Below are positions 35,121-43,033 of a DNA stretch of 64,000 bases, piece after piece (within the stretch, counting starts at the first letter, position 1; the number at the start of each line of letters is the position of its first letter). Both the position numbers and the translations under genes were made by a program. Source of the DNA: Anaerolinea thermophila UNI-1. Lineage in GTDB: Bacteria; Chloroflexota; Anaerolineae; Anaerolineales; Anaerolineaceae. The notes under the pieces are model-generated. The model did no database searches. It saw only the letters and a list, made by a program, of their open reading frames with translations, and was not told the origin of the DNA. The stretch spans positions 2,728,001-2,792,000 of the forward strand of contig NC_014960.1 in assembly GCF_000199675.1 (NCBI RefSeq). Reading direction: 5' to 3'.

Positions 35121-35150
35121 CCTTTATTATCCATTTCATAACATTTTTTA

Positions 35151-35180
35151 TTGATCCTCGAGATTTTATGTTATTATAAT
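35151..35180 (+). promoter_or_regulatory. Promoter of the second ferritin-like gene and hemerythrin
   Basis: TTGATC (35151-35156) and TATAAT (35175-35180), 18-nt spacing. A palindrome TTGTCTGACAA (35186-35196) sits at the predicted start point and could be a regulator site. Confidence 0.55.
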
Positions 35181-35219
35181 TAATATTGTCTGACAACAGA
35201 ATCTTTCTCGAGAGAGCGC

Positions 35220-35753
35220 ATGTCTGAAACAACTCCTTCGACTTTAGAAAAGGCCTTGCAAAAAGCCGTTCAACTGGAACGCATGACAGGTACACTTTAC
35301 CTGCAATTTACCCGCTTGTTCGACCACCACCCAGAAATTTGCCAGTTCTGGAAAGAGTACGCCACCGAAGAAGAAGAACATGCCGCTTATCTGGAGAAGT
35401 TAAGAGAGGGGCTTCCTGAACATCGGCGAAAAGAGCCGGTTGATCCTGACCTTGACAGAAGACTCAACCACTGCTTACAAAAGATGGGAGAGATTTCCCC
35501 GGAGAAAATCCTCACCCTGCGAGACGCGCATCAACTGGCAGTAGAAATTGAAAATTCCGAGACCAATTCCATCTTTGAGTTTTTTGTTCTCCATCTTTCG
35601 CCAGACCATTCCACTTCCCATATAGAGTTCTTACGCGAACAATTAAACAATCATCTTCAAAGATTGGAAGCAGACTTCCCGGAAGCCTACCGTGGAATTT
35701 TTGCACAGCGTAACACCCTTACCCATCACAAAAACCAGGATAAAACCTTTTAG
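35220..35753 (+). CDS. Ferritin-like/rubrerythrin-related protein, paralogue
   Basis: 177 residues, similar in length and layout to the preceding protein. Helix 1 has Glu in QLERMTGTLYLQF, helix 2 has ExxH in ATEEEEHAAYLEKL, helix 3 has AVEIENSETNSIFEFF. In helix 4 the expected ExxH is not obvious (SHIEFLREQLNNH), so the metal site may be altered. The shared ending (EADFPEAYR here, KQNLPEAFR in the first) supports duplication. It is separated from the first copy by its own promoter and runs into hemerythrin with a 22-nt gap. Confidence 0.7.
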   Translation: MSETTPSTLEKALQKAVQLERMTGTLYLQFTRLFDHHPEICQFWKEYATEEEEHAAYLEKLREGLPEHRRKEPVDPDLDRRLNHCLQKMGEISPEKILTLRDAHQLAVEIENSETNSIFEFFVLHLSPDHSTSHIEFLREQLNNHLQRLEADFPEAYRGIFAQRNTLTHHKNQDKTF

Positions 35754-35775
35754 ATTAGAGTTTAAGGAGAAAACC

Positions 35776-36189
35776 ATGGCAGGCAAAATGTTCAACTTTG
35801 ATGTCGAATTTAAACTGGGAATTGACTCTGTAGATCAGGAGCATCAAGTCCTGGTGGACTTGTTGAACCAGGTGTATGAACTGATTGGCGAAGGAAAACG
35901 GGATGAAGCCCGCAAGTACTTCAACGAAACCCTTTCTCGTTACGTTCACGAGCATTTTTCTCATGAAGAAGCCTTCATGGAGCAAATTGGTTTTCCCCAA
36001 ATAGAGGAACACCGCAAAATCCACGAAAATTTCCGCAATTCGTTCGAAGCCCTGAAACCTTCGATTGAATCGGCAGATGATACGGCTTTCCGAAAAGCCC
36101 TCAACGATGCTTTCACCTGGATTATTACCCACATCGGTAAAACAGACAAACGCTACGCTCAGTTCTATCATGCGTCCAGACCATCCTGA
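35776..36189 (+). CDS. Bacteriohemerythrin
   Basis: Small di-iron oxygen-binding protein, 137 residues, single domain. The ligands are visible in order: His in DSVDQEHQVLVD, HxxxE in HEHFSHEEAFMEQ, HxxxH in EEHRKIHENF, and a C-terminal His and Asp in IITHIGKTDKRY. It could store, deliver or sense oxygen or nitric oxide. ATG at 35776 follows TAAGGAGA. It lies directly behind two ferritin-like genes, which suggests a shared role in oxygen protection (inference). Confidence 0.93.
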   Translation: MAGKMFNFDVEFKLGIDSVDQEHQVLVDLLNQVYELIGEGKRDEARKYFNETLSRYVHEHFSHEEAFMEQIGFPQIEEHRKIHENFRNSFEALKPSIESADDTAFRKALNDAFTWIITHIGKTDKRYAQFYHASRPS

Positions 36190-37588
36190 GTTTTCTCCGG
36201 GGAACAGAGAATATCCTGCTGGCAAGGTAACTCTTACCCCTTTTACGGTGGATCGTTCTCCCATTCGAGAGACGGTCCGCCGTATTTTGAACGCCGCCTT
36301 AAAAGCAGTAGACCCCGCGCAGGCGGTGCAGCGTTTCGTCCACCGGACGGAGGGTTGTCTTACGGTACATTCTGCATCCTGGAATCTCTCAACTTTCCGG
36401 CGGGTCCGTCTACTGGCGATTGGTAAAGCCGCCGAACCCATGGCACAGGCGACGGCAGAGATTCTGGGAGAATACCTGCATGACGGGTTGATGATTGTCA
36501 AGAGCGGTTCCCGCTCCGATCAACCCATTTCCCCAAAAATCGCCTGCCTGGAATCTTCCCATCCCATCCCTGATGAGCGCAGTGTGCAGACTGGGGAACG
36601 AATTTGCGAATTTTTACGCGAATCAACCTCTGAAGATTTTTATTTCATTCTGCTTTCCGGTGGCGCCTCAGCACTGGCAACCCTGCCGGCTCAGGGGGTC
36701 TCACTTACCGACATCCAATACCTTACCCAACTGCTTTTACGCTGCGGGGCAGACATCCGACAAATCAACACCCTGCGAAAGCACCTCGACCGCCTCAAAG
36801 GGGGGGGAATTGCTCGCCTGCTCTATCCGGCGCAGGCTGTGTGTCTGGTGCTTTCGGATGTACTGGGCGACCCGCTGGACGTAATTGCTTCGGGACCTGC
36901 TGTCGCCGACCCCAGCACCTACGCCAATGCATGGGAAATCCTTCGCCAGTATGACCTTGAACGAGAAATTCCCGAATCGGTCAGGCAAATTCTCCGTAAT
37001 GGGATGAATGGACACCTTCCCGAAACTCCCAAGCCCGGCGATGCCCTTTTTGAAAAGGTATTCACCACAGTTATTGGAAGCAACCGTATTGCCGCTGAAG
37101 CCGCACGCCAGCAAGCCCAGGAGGAAGGATTCCACACAGCCATCCTCACCACCTTCCTTCAGGGCGAAGCCTCAGTGGCAGGTCAGTTCCTCGCCGCCAT
37201 TGCCCGGGAAGAAGTTCTGCACCAGTCGCCTCTGCCCTTACCCGCCTGCCTGATTTGCGGCGGCGAGACCACCGTGACTGTAAAAGGGGAGGGGAAAGGG
37301 GGACGAAATCAGGAACTGGCGCTGGGGGCAGTAGAAGGCATGGACGGCTTGAGTGCCCTGCTCGTCACACTGGCGACCGACGGAGGAGATGGCCCGACCG
37401 ATGCCGCGGGGGCTGTGGTGAGCGGCGAGACGCTGTCCCGCGCCCGCGCGCTGGGCATGAGCCCTGCGGATTACCTGAAACGCAACGATGCCTACACGTT
37501 CTTTGAAGCCCTGGGGGATTTAATCAAAACCGGTCCAACCCGCACCAACGTCAACGACCTGGCATTCGTGTTTGTCTGGAAGGACTAA
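36170..37588 (+). CDS. Glycerate 2-kinase (MOFRL family)
   Basis: Phosphorylates D-glycerate, most likely to 2-phosphoglycerate; about 472 residues. The N-terminal DUF4147 kinase domain contains LLAIGKAAEPMAQA, ILLSGGASALATLPA, LRKHLDRLKGGGIA and VLSDVLGDPLDVIASGP. The C-terminal MOFRL domain shows ATDGGDGPTDAAGAVV and the closing GPTRTNVNDLAFVFV. ATG at 36170 overlaps the hemerythrin gene by 20 nt and has no clear ribosome site; GTG at 36248 is an alternative. Its stop codon overlaps that of the converging LysM gene. Confidence 0.92.
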   Translation: MRPDHPEFSPGNREYPAGKVTLTPFTVDRSPIRETVRRILNAALKAVDPAQAVQRFVHRTEGCLTVHSASWNLSTFRRVRLLAIGKAAEPMAQATAEILGEYLHDGLMIVKSGSRSDQPISPKIACLESSHPIPDERSVQTGERICEFLRESTSEDFYFILLSGGASALATLPAQGVSLTDIQYLTQLLLRCGADIRQINTLRKHLDRLKGGGIARLLYPAQAVCLVLSDVLGDPLDVIASGPAVADPSTYANAWEILRQYDLEREIPESVRQILRNGMNGHLPETPKPGDALFEKVFTTVIGSNRIAAEAARQQAQEEGFHTAILTTFLQGEASVAGQFLAAIAREEVLHQSPLPLPACLICGGETTVTVKGEGKGGRNQELALGAVEGMDGLSALLVTLATDGGDGPTDAAGAVVSGETLSRARALGMSPADYLKRNDAYTFFEALGDLIKTGPTRTNVNDLAFVFVWKD

Positions 37589-38565
37589 GGACGGGCTTCT
37601 ACCAGCACTTCAACAGAGGAAATAGGCGCACCTGCGCTGTACACTGTTGCCTTGAAGGGAACACTCTGATCGCCCTGAGCAGGCGCAGGCATATCCACAC
37701 GCCGAACACCTACCGGTTTACCCGCTCCATCAAAAGCCTGAAGCGCCAGCCAGAGCACCTGAGCCGTAACCGAAGATTCTCCCAGGATAATGTTTCCCCC
37801 AATCACCGCACTCTTACCGTCAGAGGCGATTTGTACCTGCTCTACCTCAACCGCAGCAGGCAGGTAGCGCACGTCTTCTGCAGGAACAGGGTGCGCCATG
37901 CGCAGTTCTGCCGCCACCTGCGGGGATTCAGGGAAAGGCGCAGGGAAATACGCGCTGAGTACCAGGCGTTTCCCGGCAGGCAAGAGATTAAGCGGAGCAT
38001 ACGCTGTGCGCTCCAGCAACTCTCCCTGAGCATTGCCGGAAACCCGGATCACCGCCACCACATCTTCCAGCGCCTGCTCCAGCGGATTTTGCACCACAAC
38101 AAAGCACCACGCTCCGCCATCCAGCGCGGGATGACACACCGGCTCGCCCAACACCAGGGGTTGAGGGGTAGGACTGGGCACCTGCCCGGTAGGAGTGGGC
38201 AATCCCGCGGCAGGGATAATCAATACCGTGCCTACACTCATCACCCGCGGATTGACTGTGGGATTGGCTTCCAGCAGGGCTTGGGGGGCAATGCCGTAAC
38301 GCAGGGCAATGCCAAACATATCCTCGCCCTTCTTCACCACATGGCGAATCGGCGTAGGGGTGGGGGAAGGCAAAGGCAGAGTGAGCGTCGGCGAAGCCTG
38401 TGGAGTTGGACTGGGCGTGCGAGTGCGGTAGAGAACAAGCGTCCCTGCAGGGGTAAACGTGGGGAAATTCTCCCCTGCAGGCGTCGGAGGGGCTGTGCAC
38501 CCCATTGCCCACCCGATGAAAAATATCAGCAGGCTTCCAAGAATCCACTGCCGCCAGGTTCTCAT
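37585..38565 (-). CDS. LysM-domain lipoprotein
   Basis: 326 residues. A lipoprotein signal peptide ends in GWAMGC, so Cys23 should be lipidated. A Thr/Pro-rich linker (about 24-73) resembles surface-protein spacers. One LysM peptidoglycan-binding module follows at about 75-120 (HVVKKGEDMFGIALRYGI). A beta-rich C-terminal domain without recognisable catalytic residues makes up the rest. It overlaps the TetR gene upstream by 4 nt (ATGA) and is translated with it. Probably a cell-wall-associated protein; exact role unknown. Confidence 0.85.
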   Translation of the reverse strand: MRTWRQWILGSLLIFFIGWAMGCTAPPTPAGENFPTFTPAGTLVLYRTRTPSPTPQASPTLTLPLPSPTPTPIRHVVKKGEDMFGIALRYGIAPQALLEANPTVNPRVMSVGTVLIIPAAGLPTPTGQVPSPTPQPLVLGEPVCHPALDGGAWCFVVVQNPLEQALEDVVAVIRVSGNAQGELLERTAYAPLNLLPAGKRLVLSAYFPAPFPESPQVAAELRMAHPVPAEDVRYLPAAVEVEQVQIASDGKSAVIGGNIILGESSVTAQVLWLALQAFDGAGKPVGVRRVDMPAPAQGDQSVPFKATVYSAGAPISSVEVLVEARP

Positions 38566-39185
38566 ACAGACTTTTCGGGAGTTTTCACCTTCAGCAGGCT
38601 CAGGAAAGCGTCAAACACGGCGCTCATCTTTACCTGCTCAGGATGAAAGAGCCATTGAATTTGCAAACCATCCATCAACGCCACCACCATCGCCGCCAGT
38701 TCTTCCGCAGAGACATCGTTACGGATTTCCCCTCTTTGCTGAGATTGGCGCAGCAATTCGACTATTGAGTCACGCACCTGCTGATAGCGCGCCGAGAAAT
38801 AGCCATGCGCCGGATGATCCGGCTGAAGACTCTCAGCGGCTAACACAATAAATAACTGCACCAAACCGGGCACAGTTTCATTGTGCGCCACCAGCGCGCG
38901 CAGCCCTTCCAGCAGATTGCGGCGCTCTTCCAGAACATCCTGTCCAAAGCGCTCACGATCCACCCGGTCGCGCTCTTCCAGAACAGCGATGAGCAAATGT
39001 TCCTTGCTGGGGAAGTGGTGTAACAGCCCCGGCTCACTCATGCCCACAGCCTGGGCGATCTCCGCCAATTTGGCACCCCGATAGCCGTACTCGGCAAACA
39101 AGCGCGAGGCTTCGCGGATAATTTTTTCACGGCTTGCGCGGCGGCGTTCCGCCTGCGTGCGCCGTGGAGAACTTTTTTCTGCCAT
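38562..39185 (-). CDS. TetR/AcrR-family transcriptional regulator
   Basis: 207 residues. The N-terminal helix-turn-helix is SRLFAEYGYRGAKLAEIAQAVG followed by MSEPGLLHHFPSKEHLL (TetR signature with the HFPSKE turn). The rest is the ligand-binding helical domain with a TetR C-terminal BetI-like look. A TATAAT box lies only 7 nt upstream of the ATG, so the message may be leaderless. It is co-transcribed with the LysM lipoprotein gene, and lies behind lactate permease; the target genes are not evident. Confidence 0.9.
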   Translation of the reverse strand: MAEKSSPRRTQAERRRASREKIIREASRLFAEYGYRGAKLAEIAQAVGMSEPGLLHHFPSKEHLLIAVLEERDRVDRERFGQDVLEERRNLLEGLRALVAHNETVPGLVQLFIVLAAESLQPDHPAHGYFSARYQQVRDSIVELLRQSQQRGEIRNDVSAEELAAMVVALMDGLQIQWLFHPEQVKMSAVFDAFLSLLKVKTPEKSV

Positions 39186-39192
39186 ACGGCTA

Positions 39193-39198
39193 ATTATA
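39193..39198 (-). promoter_or_regulatory. -10 box of a predicted leaderless tetR mRNA
   Basis: TATAAT on the minus strand ends 7 nt before the start codon at 39185, so transcription should begin at or beside the A of ATG. No convincing -35 box is seen at 17 nt. Confidence 0.5.
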
Positions 39199-39217
39199 AC
39201 CCAGCCAATCCCTCGGA

Positions 39218-40828
39218 CTATGGGAAAAGGGATTTGACGGGTTCAGCCAGCCCCAAGACCAGCAAGCCCGCCAGCGTCACCAGAGCCAAACTGTGGAAAA
39301 GGATGAAGCGCAAAACATCCCCTTCTTTGCCTTTCAGGTTGACCGCCGTTCCTGCCACCACAATGCTCTGGGCATTAATCATCTTCCCCATCACCCCGCC
39401 CGCGCTATTGGCGGCAGACATCCACACTTCGGACAAACCCAGTTGCCCGGCGGTGATCCGCTGAAGACTGCCGAACAGGACGTTTGACGAAGTATCTGAC
39501 CCGGTGATGAACACTCCCAACCAGCCCAGCCAGGTGCCAAAAAACGGATACAGCACGCCGGTTTGGGCAAAAGCCAGCCCCATGGCGGCGTCCATCCCCG
39601 CAAAGCGCAGGACAAACCCCATTGCCATCATCGTGCACAGGCTTAAGAGAGAGTCTTTCACCCGTCTGAAGGTCTGTCCGTATTGACGAAGGAGTTCTGC
39701 CGGTGAAAAGCCCATCAATAACCCTGCCAGAATACCCGCCAGCAGAATCGCCGTCCCGGAAGCGGAGAGCCACGGCAGGTTAAACACAGCATCTTCCACG
39801 CGCGGCTGAGGCACTACCGGGGGGATGCGCTGTACCAATCCATGCAGTCCCGGTACGGGAATGCGAATCAGTGTCCACGAATCCAGAAAAGCACGCACCT
39901 GAGGGATGCCCCAAAGGAACACCAGAACGGTCAGAACCATCCACGGCATCCATGCCTGCCAGACCTTGTGGGACGGCAACTTTTCCGCAGGGATCGAAGC
40001 GGTATCCCTCATTTCATTTCGCGGCTTCCACACCCGCAGGAAAAGCACCAGCGCTCCCATGGATACCACCGAGGAAAAGATATTGACCAGCCAGGGACCG
40101 TGAAGAAATGCCACCAGCACCTGCACTCCCGCAAACGTTCCGCCGGCAACCAGCAGGGCGGGCAAAACTTCCAGCATGCGTTTCCACCCCACCCATGCCG
40201 CCACCATCCAGAAGGGAATCAGGACATCGAAGAGCGTCAATTGCAGGGCAGTGGCTCGGGTGAGCGCTTGCAAATCCAGTCCGGTGACCGTTTGCAGGGC
40301 AATTAAGGGCGTACCCAACCCGGCATACGGTACAGGCGCGGTATTTGCCAGCAGAGAGAGCCCTGCGGCGGTCAGCGGCGGGAATCCAAGACCCACCAGC
40401 AACGAAGCCGAAACCGCCACCGGCGTACCAAACCCCGCCGCGCCTTCCAGAAACGCCCCCAAACAAAACGCCACCAGCACCAACTGCAAACGCCGATCTG
40501 AGGTAAGGCGCATCAGACTTTGCTGAAGGATCTGGAATAGCCCTTTTTGCTCGGTCAGGCGGAAAAGAAAAAGAACATTCAAGACAATCCACCCCACCGG
40601 CAGGAAGCCATACGCCATGCCAAACAGCGCGCTGGCAAACGCCATGCCAAGAGGCATGCCAAACACCCCCACCGCCAGCAGGAAAGCCAGCGCCAGCCCC
40701 AGTCCAGCAGCATGTAACACCCTCAACCGTAGAATCCCCAGCGCAATCAACAACAAAGCCGCTGGTAAAAACGCTACCAGCGCAGAGAGCAGGGGAGCAT
40801 GCAGCGGGTCATAAACCTGAGTCCACAT
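39218..40828 (-). CDS. lctP: L-lactate permease
   Basis: LctP-family integral membrane transporter, about 536 residues, with many hydrophobic helices; takes up lactate (or related 2-hydroxy acids) with protons. Family hallmarks: FCLGAFLEGAAGFGTPVAVS, LANTAPVPYAGLGTP and the C-terminal GSDTSSNVLFGSLQ with NSAGGVMGKMINAQSI. ATG at 40828 (MWTQVYDPLHAPLLSAL) is the family's normal start; no strong ribosome site is visible. It lies 23 nt behind the radical SAM gene on the same strand. Confidence 0.94.
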   Translation of the reverse strand: MWTQVYDPLHAPLLSALVAFLPAALLLIALGILRLRVLHAAGLGLALAFLLAVGVFGMPLGMAFASALFGMAYGFLPVGWIVLNVLFLFRLTEQKGLFQILQQSLMRLTSDRRLQLVLVAFCLGAFLEGAAGFGTPVAVSASLLVGLGFPPLTAAGLSLLANTAPVPYAGLGTPLIALQTVTGLDLQALTRATALQLTLFDVLIPFWMVAAWVGWKRMLEVLPALLVAGGTFAGVQVLVAFLHGPWLVNIFSSVVSMGALVLFLRVWKPRNEMRDTASIPAEKLPSHKVWQAWMPWMVLTVLVFLWGIPQVRAFLDSWTLIRIPVPGLHGLVQRIPPVVPQPRVEDAVFNLPWLSASGTAILLAGILAGLLMGFSPAELLRQYGQTFRRVKDSLLSLCTMMAMGFVLRFAGMDAAMGLAFAQTGVLYPFFGTWLGWLGVFITGSDTSSNVLFGSLQRITAGQLGLSEVWMSAANSAGGVMGKMINAQSIVVAGTAVNLKGKEGDVLRFILFHSLALVTLAGLLVLGLAEPVKSLFP

Positions 40829-40851
40829 AAGCAGTTTGGTTTTGTATAGAA

Positions 40852-41763
40852 TTATTCGTCCAAACGGTTCAAGCCTGCGCACCGGGCTTCTTCGCGGGCT
40901 TGATACACCTCTTCCAGCGTCACCCGCCGGTTGAGAAGCGGAAAGCGTTCGGCAAGAAATTCGGGACGGTACTGTCCCATCACATTCACGTACGTATTGG
41001 GCGAGATTTCCTCTGCCAGGAATTTCATGATCTCACGGGTGCCGGCAAGGCGGTGAGGCAAAACGAGATGACGCACCAGCAAACCCCGCTCGGCAAGTCC
41101 CTGGGCATTGATTTTCAAGTCTCCCACCTGACGGTGCATTTCCCGCACCGCCGCGCGGTTTACCTGCGGGTAATCCTTCACTCCGGAGTACTGCTTTGCC
41201 ACCGCCGCATCGGCGTATTTCATATCGGGCATATAGATATCCACTACCCCATCCAGCAATTGCAGGGCTTCCAGCGCATCGTACCCGCCCGTGTTGTACA
41301 CCAGCGGAAGCCGCAATCCCGCCTGTGCCGCCAGGAACACCCCTGCCAGAATCTGCGGGACGACATGGCTGGGAGATACCAGATTGATGTTGTGGCACCC
41401 CATCGCCTGCAGGCGCAGGAAAATCTGCGCTAACTGTTCAGGGGTGACTTCCATGCCCTCATCGGTCTGACTGATATCGTGGTTCTGACAGAAAACACAG
41501 CGCAAATTACAGCGGTTGAAGAAAACCGTCCCCGAGCCCTTCCAACCGCTCAGCGGACGCTCTTCGCCGTAGTGCGGACCGTAACTGGCAACACGGGCTT
41601 GTTCACCCGTGTGGCACACCCCCCGTTTGCCTGCCAGACGGTTTACCCGACAACGCCGCGGACACCACTCGCAGGATTCAAGCCCGGCGTAGGCTCGCTG
41701 GACCCTTTCCTGCAATTCTCCGCTTTCCAATAGTTTCCAATAAGCGGGGACAAAAGCCGTCAT
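40852..41763 (-). CDS. Radical SAM protein, PflX/pyruvate-formate-lyase-activating-like
   Basis: 303-residue radical SAM enzyme of the PflX group (uncharacterised Fe-S proteins related to glycyl-radical activases). The cluster motif is CNLRCVFC in FFNRCNLRCVFCQNHD. An additional N-terminal Cys group (CEWCPRRCRVN and GVCHTG) could bind another cluster or metal. NINLVSPSHVVPQIL and YNTGGYDALE are family segments. The -10 box lies 7 nt from the ATG, with no ribosome site, so the mRNA is probably leaderless. It precedes lactate permease; the substrate is unknown. Confidence 0.9.
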   Translation of the reverse strand: MTAFVPAYWKLLESGELQERVQRAYAGLESCEWCPRRCRVNRLAGKRGVCHTGEQARVASYGPHYGEERPLSGWKGSGTVFFNRCNLRCVFCQNHDISQTDEGMEVTPEQLAQIFLRLQAMGCHNINLVSPSHVVPQILAGVFLAAQAGLRLPLVYNTGGYDALEALQLLDGVVDIYMPDMKYADAAVAKQYSGVKDYPQVNRAAVREMHRQVGDLKINAQGLAERGLLVRHLVLPHRLAGTREIMKFLAEEISPNTYVNVMGQYRPEFLAERFPLLNRRVTLEEVYQAREEARCAGLNRLDE

Positions 41764-41770
41764 CGCTTTT

Positions 41771-41799
41771 ATTGTAATCCATCCTTTTCATCTGGTCAT
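41771..41799 (-). promoter_or_regulatory. Promoter of a predicted leaderless pflX-like mRNA
   Basis: On the minus strand ATGACC (41799-41794) and TACAAT (41776-41771) have 17-nt spacing. The -10 ends 7 nt before the ATG at 41763, so no 5' untranslated region remains. The rest of 41800-41915 has a short inverted repeat (CTGGTC...GACCAG, 41791-41814) but no clear desaturase promoter. Confidence 0.6.
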
Positions 41800-41915
41800 A
41801 CGGGAAGAAGACCAGTCATAATCCATACCCTCTTGAGGTTATATCTCACAATATGACTCCAGTTAGTTCTGTTTTTCTTCCTTTGCAAGTATGCTGGGAA
41901 GCAGGAGAAACCTGT

Positions 41916-42977
41916 ATGGAAACTTTAACGTTACCCACCCTCAAAAACCACCCCGCCATTGAAACGGAACCGCCGGTTAAAAAATTGCCCACCATGAAAG
42001 AGTTAAACCCTCTTCTCTTGCCCTTTCAAAAGCCTGAGTGGAAACCCGCCATCTGGCAACTGATCAATACCCTGGTGCCGTTCTTTGCCCTGCTTGGATT
42101 GATGGGCGCCAGTTTACAGATGAGTTACTGGCTGACCCTCTTGCTGGCGTTACCCACAGCGGGCTTTCTGGTCCGTATCTTCATCCTCTTCCACGATTGT
42201 GGACACAATTCATTTACCCCTTCCCGCAAAGCCAACAAAATCATTGGATTTATCCTGGGCGTCATTACCCTGACCCCTTCGGAGCAGTGGTGGAAATCGC
42301 ATGCTATCCATCACGCTACCAGTGGCAATCTGGACAAACGCGGCGTCGGTGATGTGACCACCCTGACAGTAGAAGAATACCGTGCCAAACCCTGGATTGA
42401 GCGCATGGGGTACGCCCTGTTTCGCTTCCCCTTCATCATGTTTGGACTGGGACCCATCTGGATGTTCATTATCGCCCACCGCTTTGCCCTGCCGCGCTTT
42501 TCAAAAAAGGAAACCTTGAGTGTGGTGTGGACCAACATCGCGCTGATTTTCTACCTGGGTGGACTCAGCCTGTTGTTTGGCGGGGTGTGGAACATGGTCA
42601 AGGTGCTCTTACCGGTGTTCTGGCTGGCAGGCATGTTCGGCATCTGGCTGTTCTACGTCCAGCATCAGTTTGAGGGCGTGTACTGGGCACCGGATACCGA
42701 GTGGGATTACGTTGCCTCGGCACTCAAAGGTGCATCCTATTACCGATTGCCCAAAGTCCTGCAGTTCTTCTCAGGGAATATCGGTTTCCATCACATTCAC
42801 CATCTCAGCCCGCGCATTCCCAACTACCAACTGGAAGCCTGCTACAAGAGCAACCCCATCTTCCAGATTGAAGTAACTGAAATTGGCTTTTTGGAAGCGC
42901 TGAAGACCGTGCGGCTGAAACTCATTGACACTGCCCGCAACAATCAAATGGTTACCTTCCAGGATATTCTGGGCTAA
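41916..42977 (+). CDS. Membrane fatty acid desaturase
   Basis: About 353 residues, integral membrane di-iron desaturase that inserts a double bond into membrane lipid acyl chains using oxygen. The three histidine boxes are HDCGH, HAIHH and HHIHH (in GFHHIHHLSPRIPNY), with hydrophobic helix pairs between them. GNLDKRGVGDVTTLTVEEY after box 2 is typical of the bacterial Des group. ATG at 41916 follows AGGAGA. The oxygen requirement is notable beside the otherwise anaerobic metabolism of this window; it fits the hemerythrin and ferritin-like genes. Confidence 0.92.
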   Translation: METLTLPTLKNHPAIETEPPVKKLPTMKELNPLLLPFQKPEWKPAIWQLINTLVPFFALLGLMGASLQMSYWLTLLLALPTAGFLVRIFILFHDCGHNSFTPSRKANKIIGFILGVITLTPSEQWWKSHAIHHATSGNLDKRGVGDVTTLTVEEYRAKPWIERMGYALFRFPFIMFGLGPIWMFIIAHRFALPRFSKKETLSVVWTNIALIFYLGGLSLLFGGVWNMVKVLLPVFWLAGMFGIWLFYVQHQFEGVYWAPDTEWDYVASALKGASYYRLPKVLQFFSGNIGFHHIHHLSPRIPNYQLEACYKSNPIFQIEVTEIGFLEALKTVRLKLIDTARNNQMVTFQDILG

Positions 42978-42998
42978 AACAGACTGTTCTTAAACAAA

Positions 42999-43033
42999 GC
43001 CGCCGAAGGATTGCCTTCGGCGGTTGACTTTTT
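42999..43033. terminator. Terminator between the desaturase gene and secA
   Basis: CCGCCGAAGG pairs with CCTTCGGCGG over a 4-nt loop; TTGACTTTTT follows on the plus strand and touches the secA stop codon. Confidence 0.85.
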
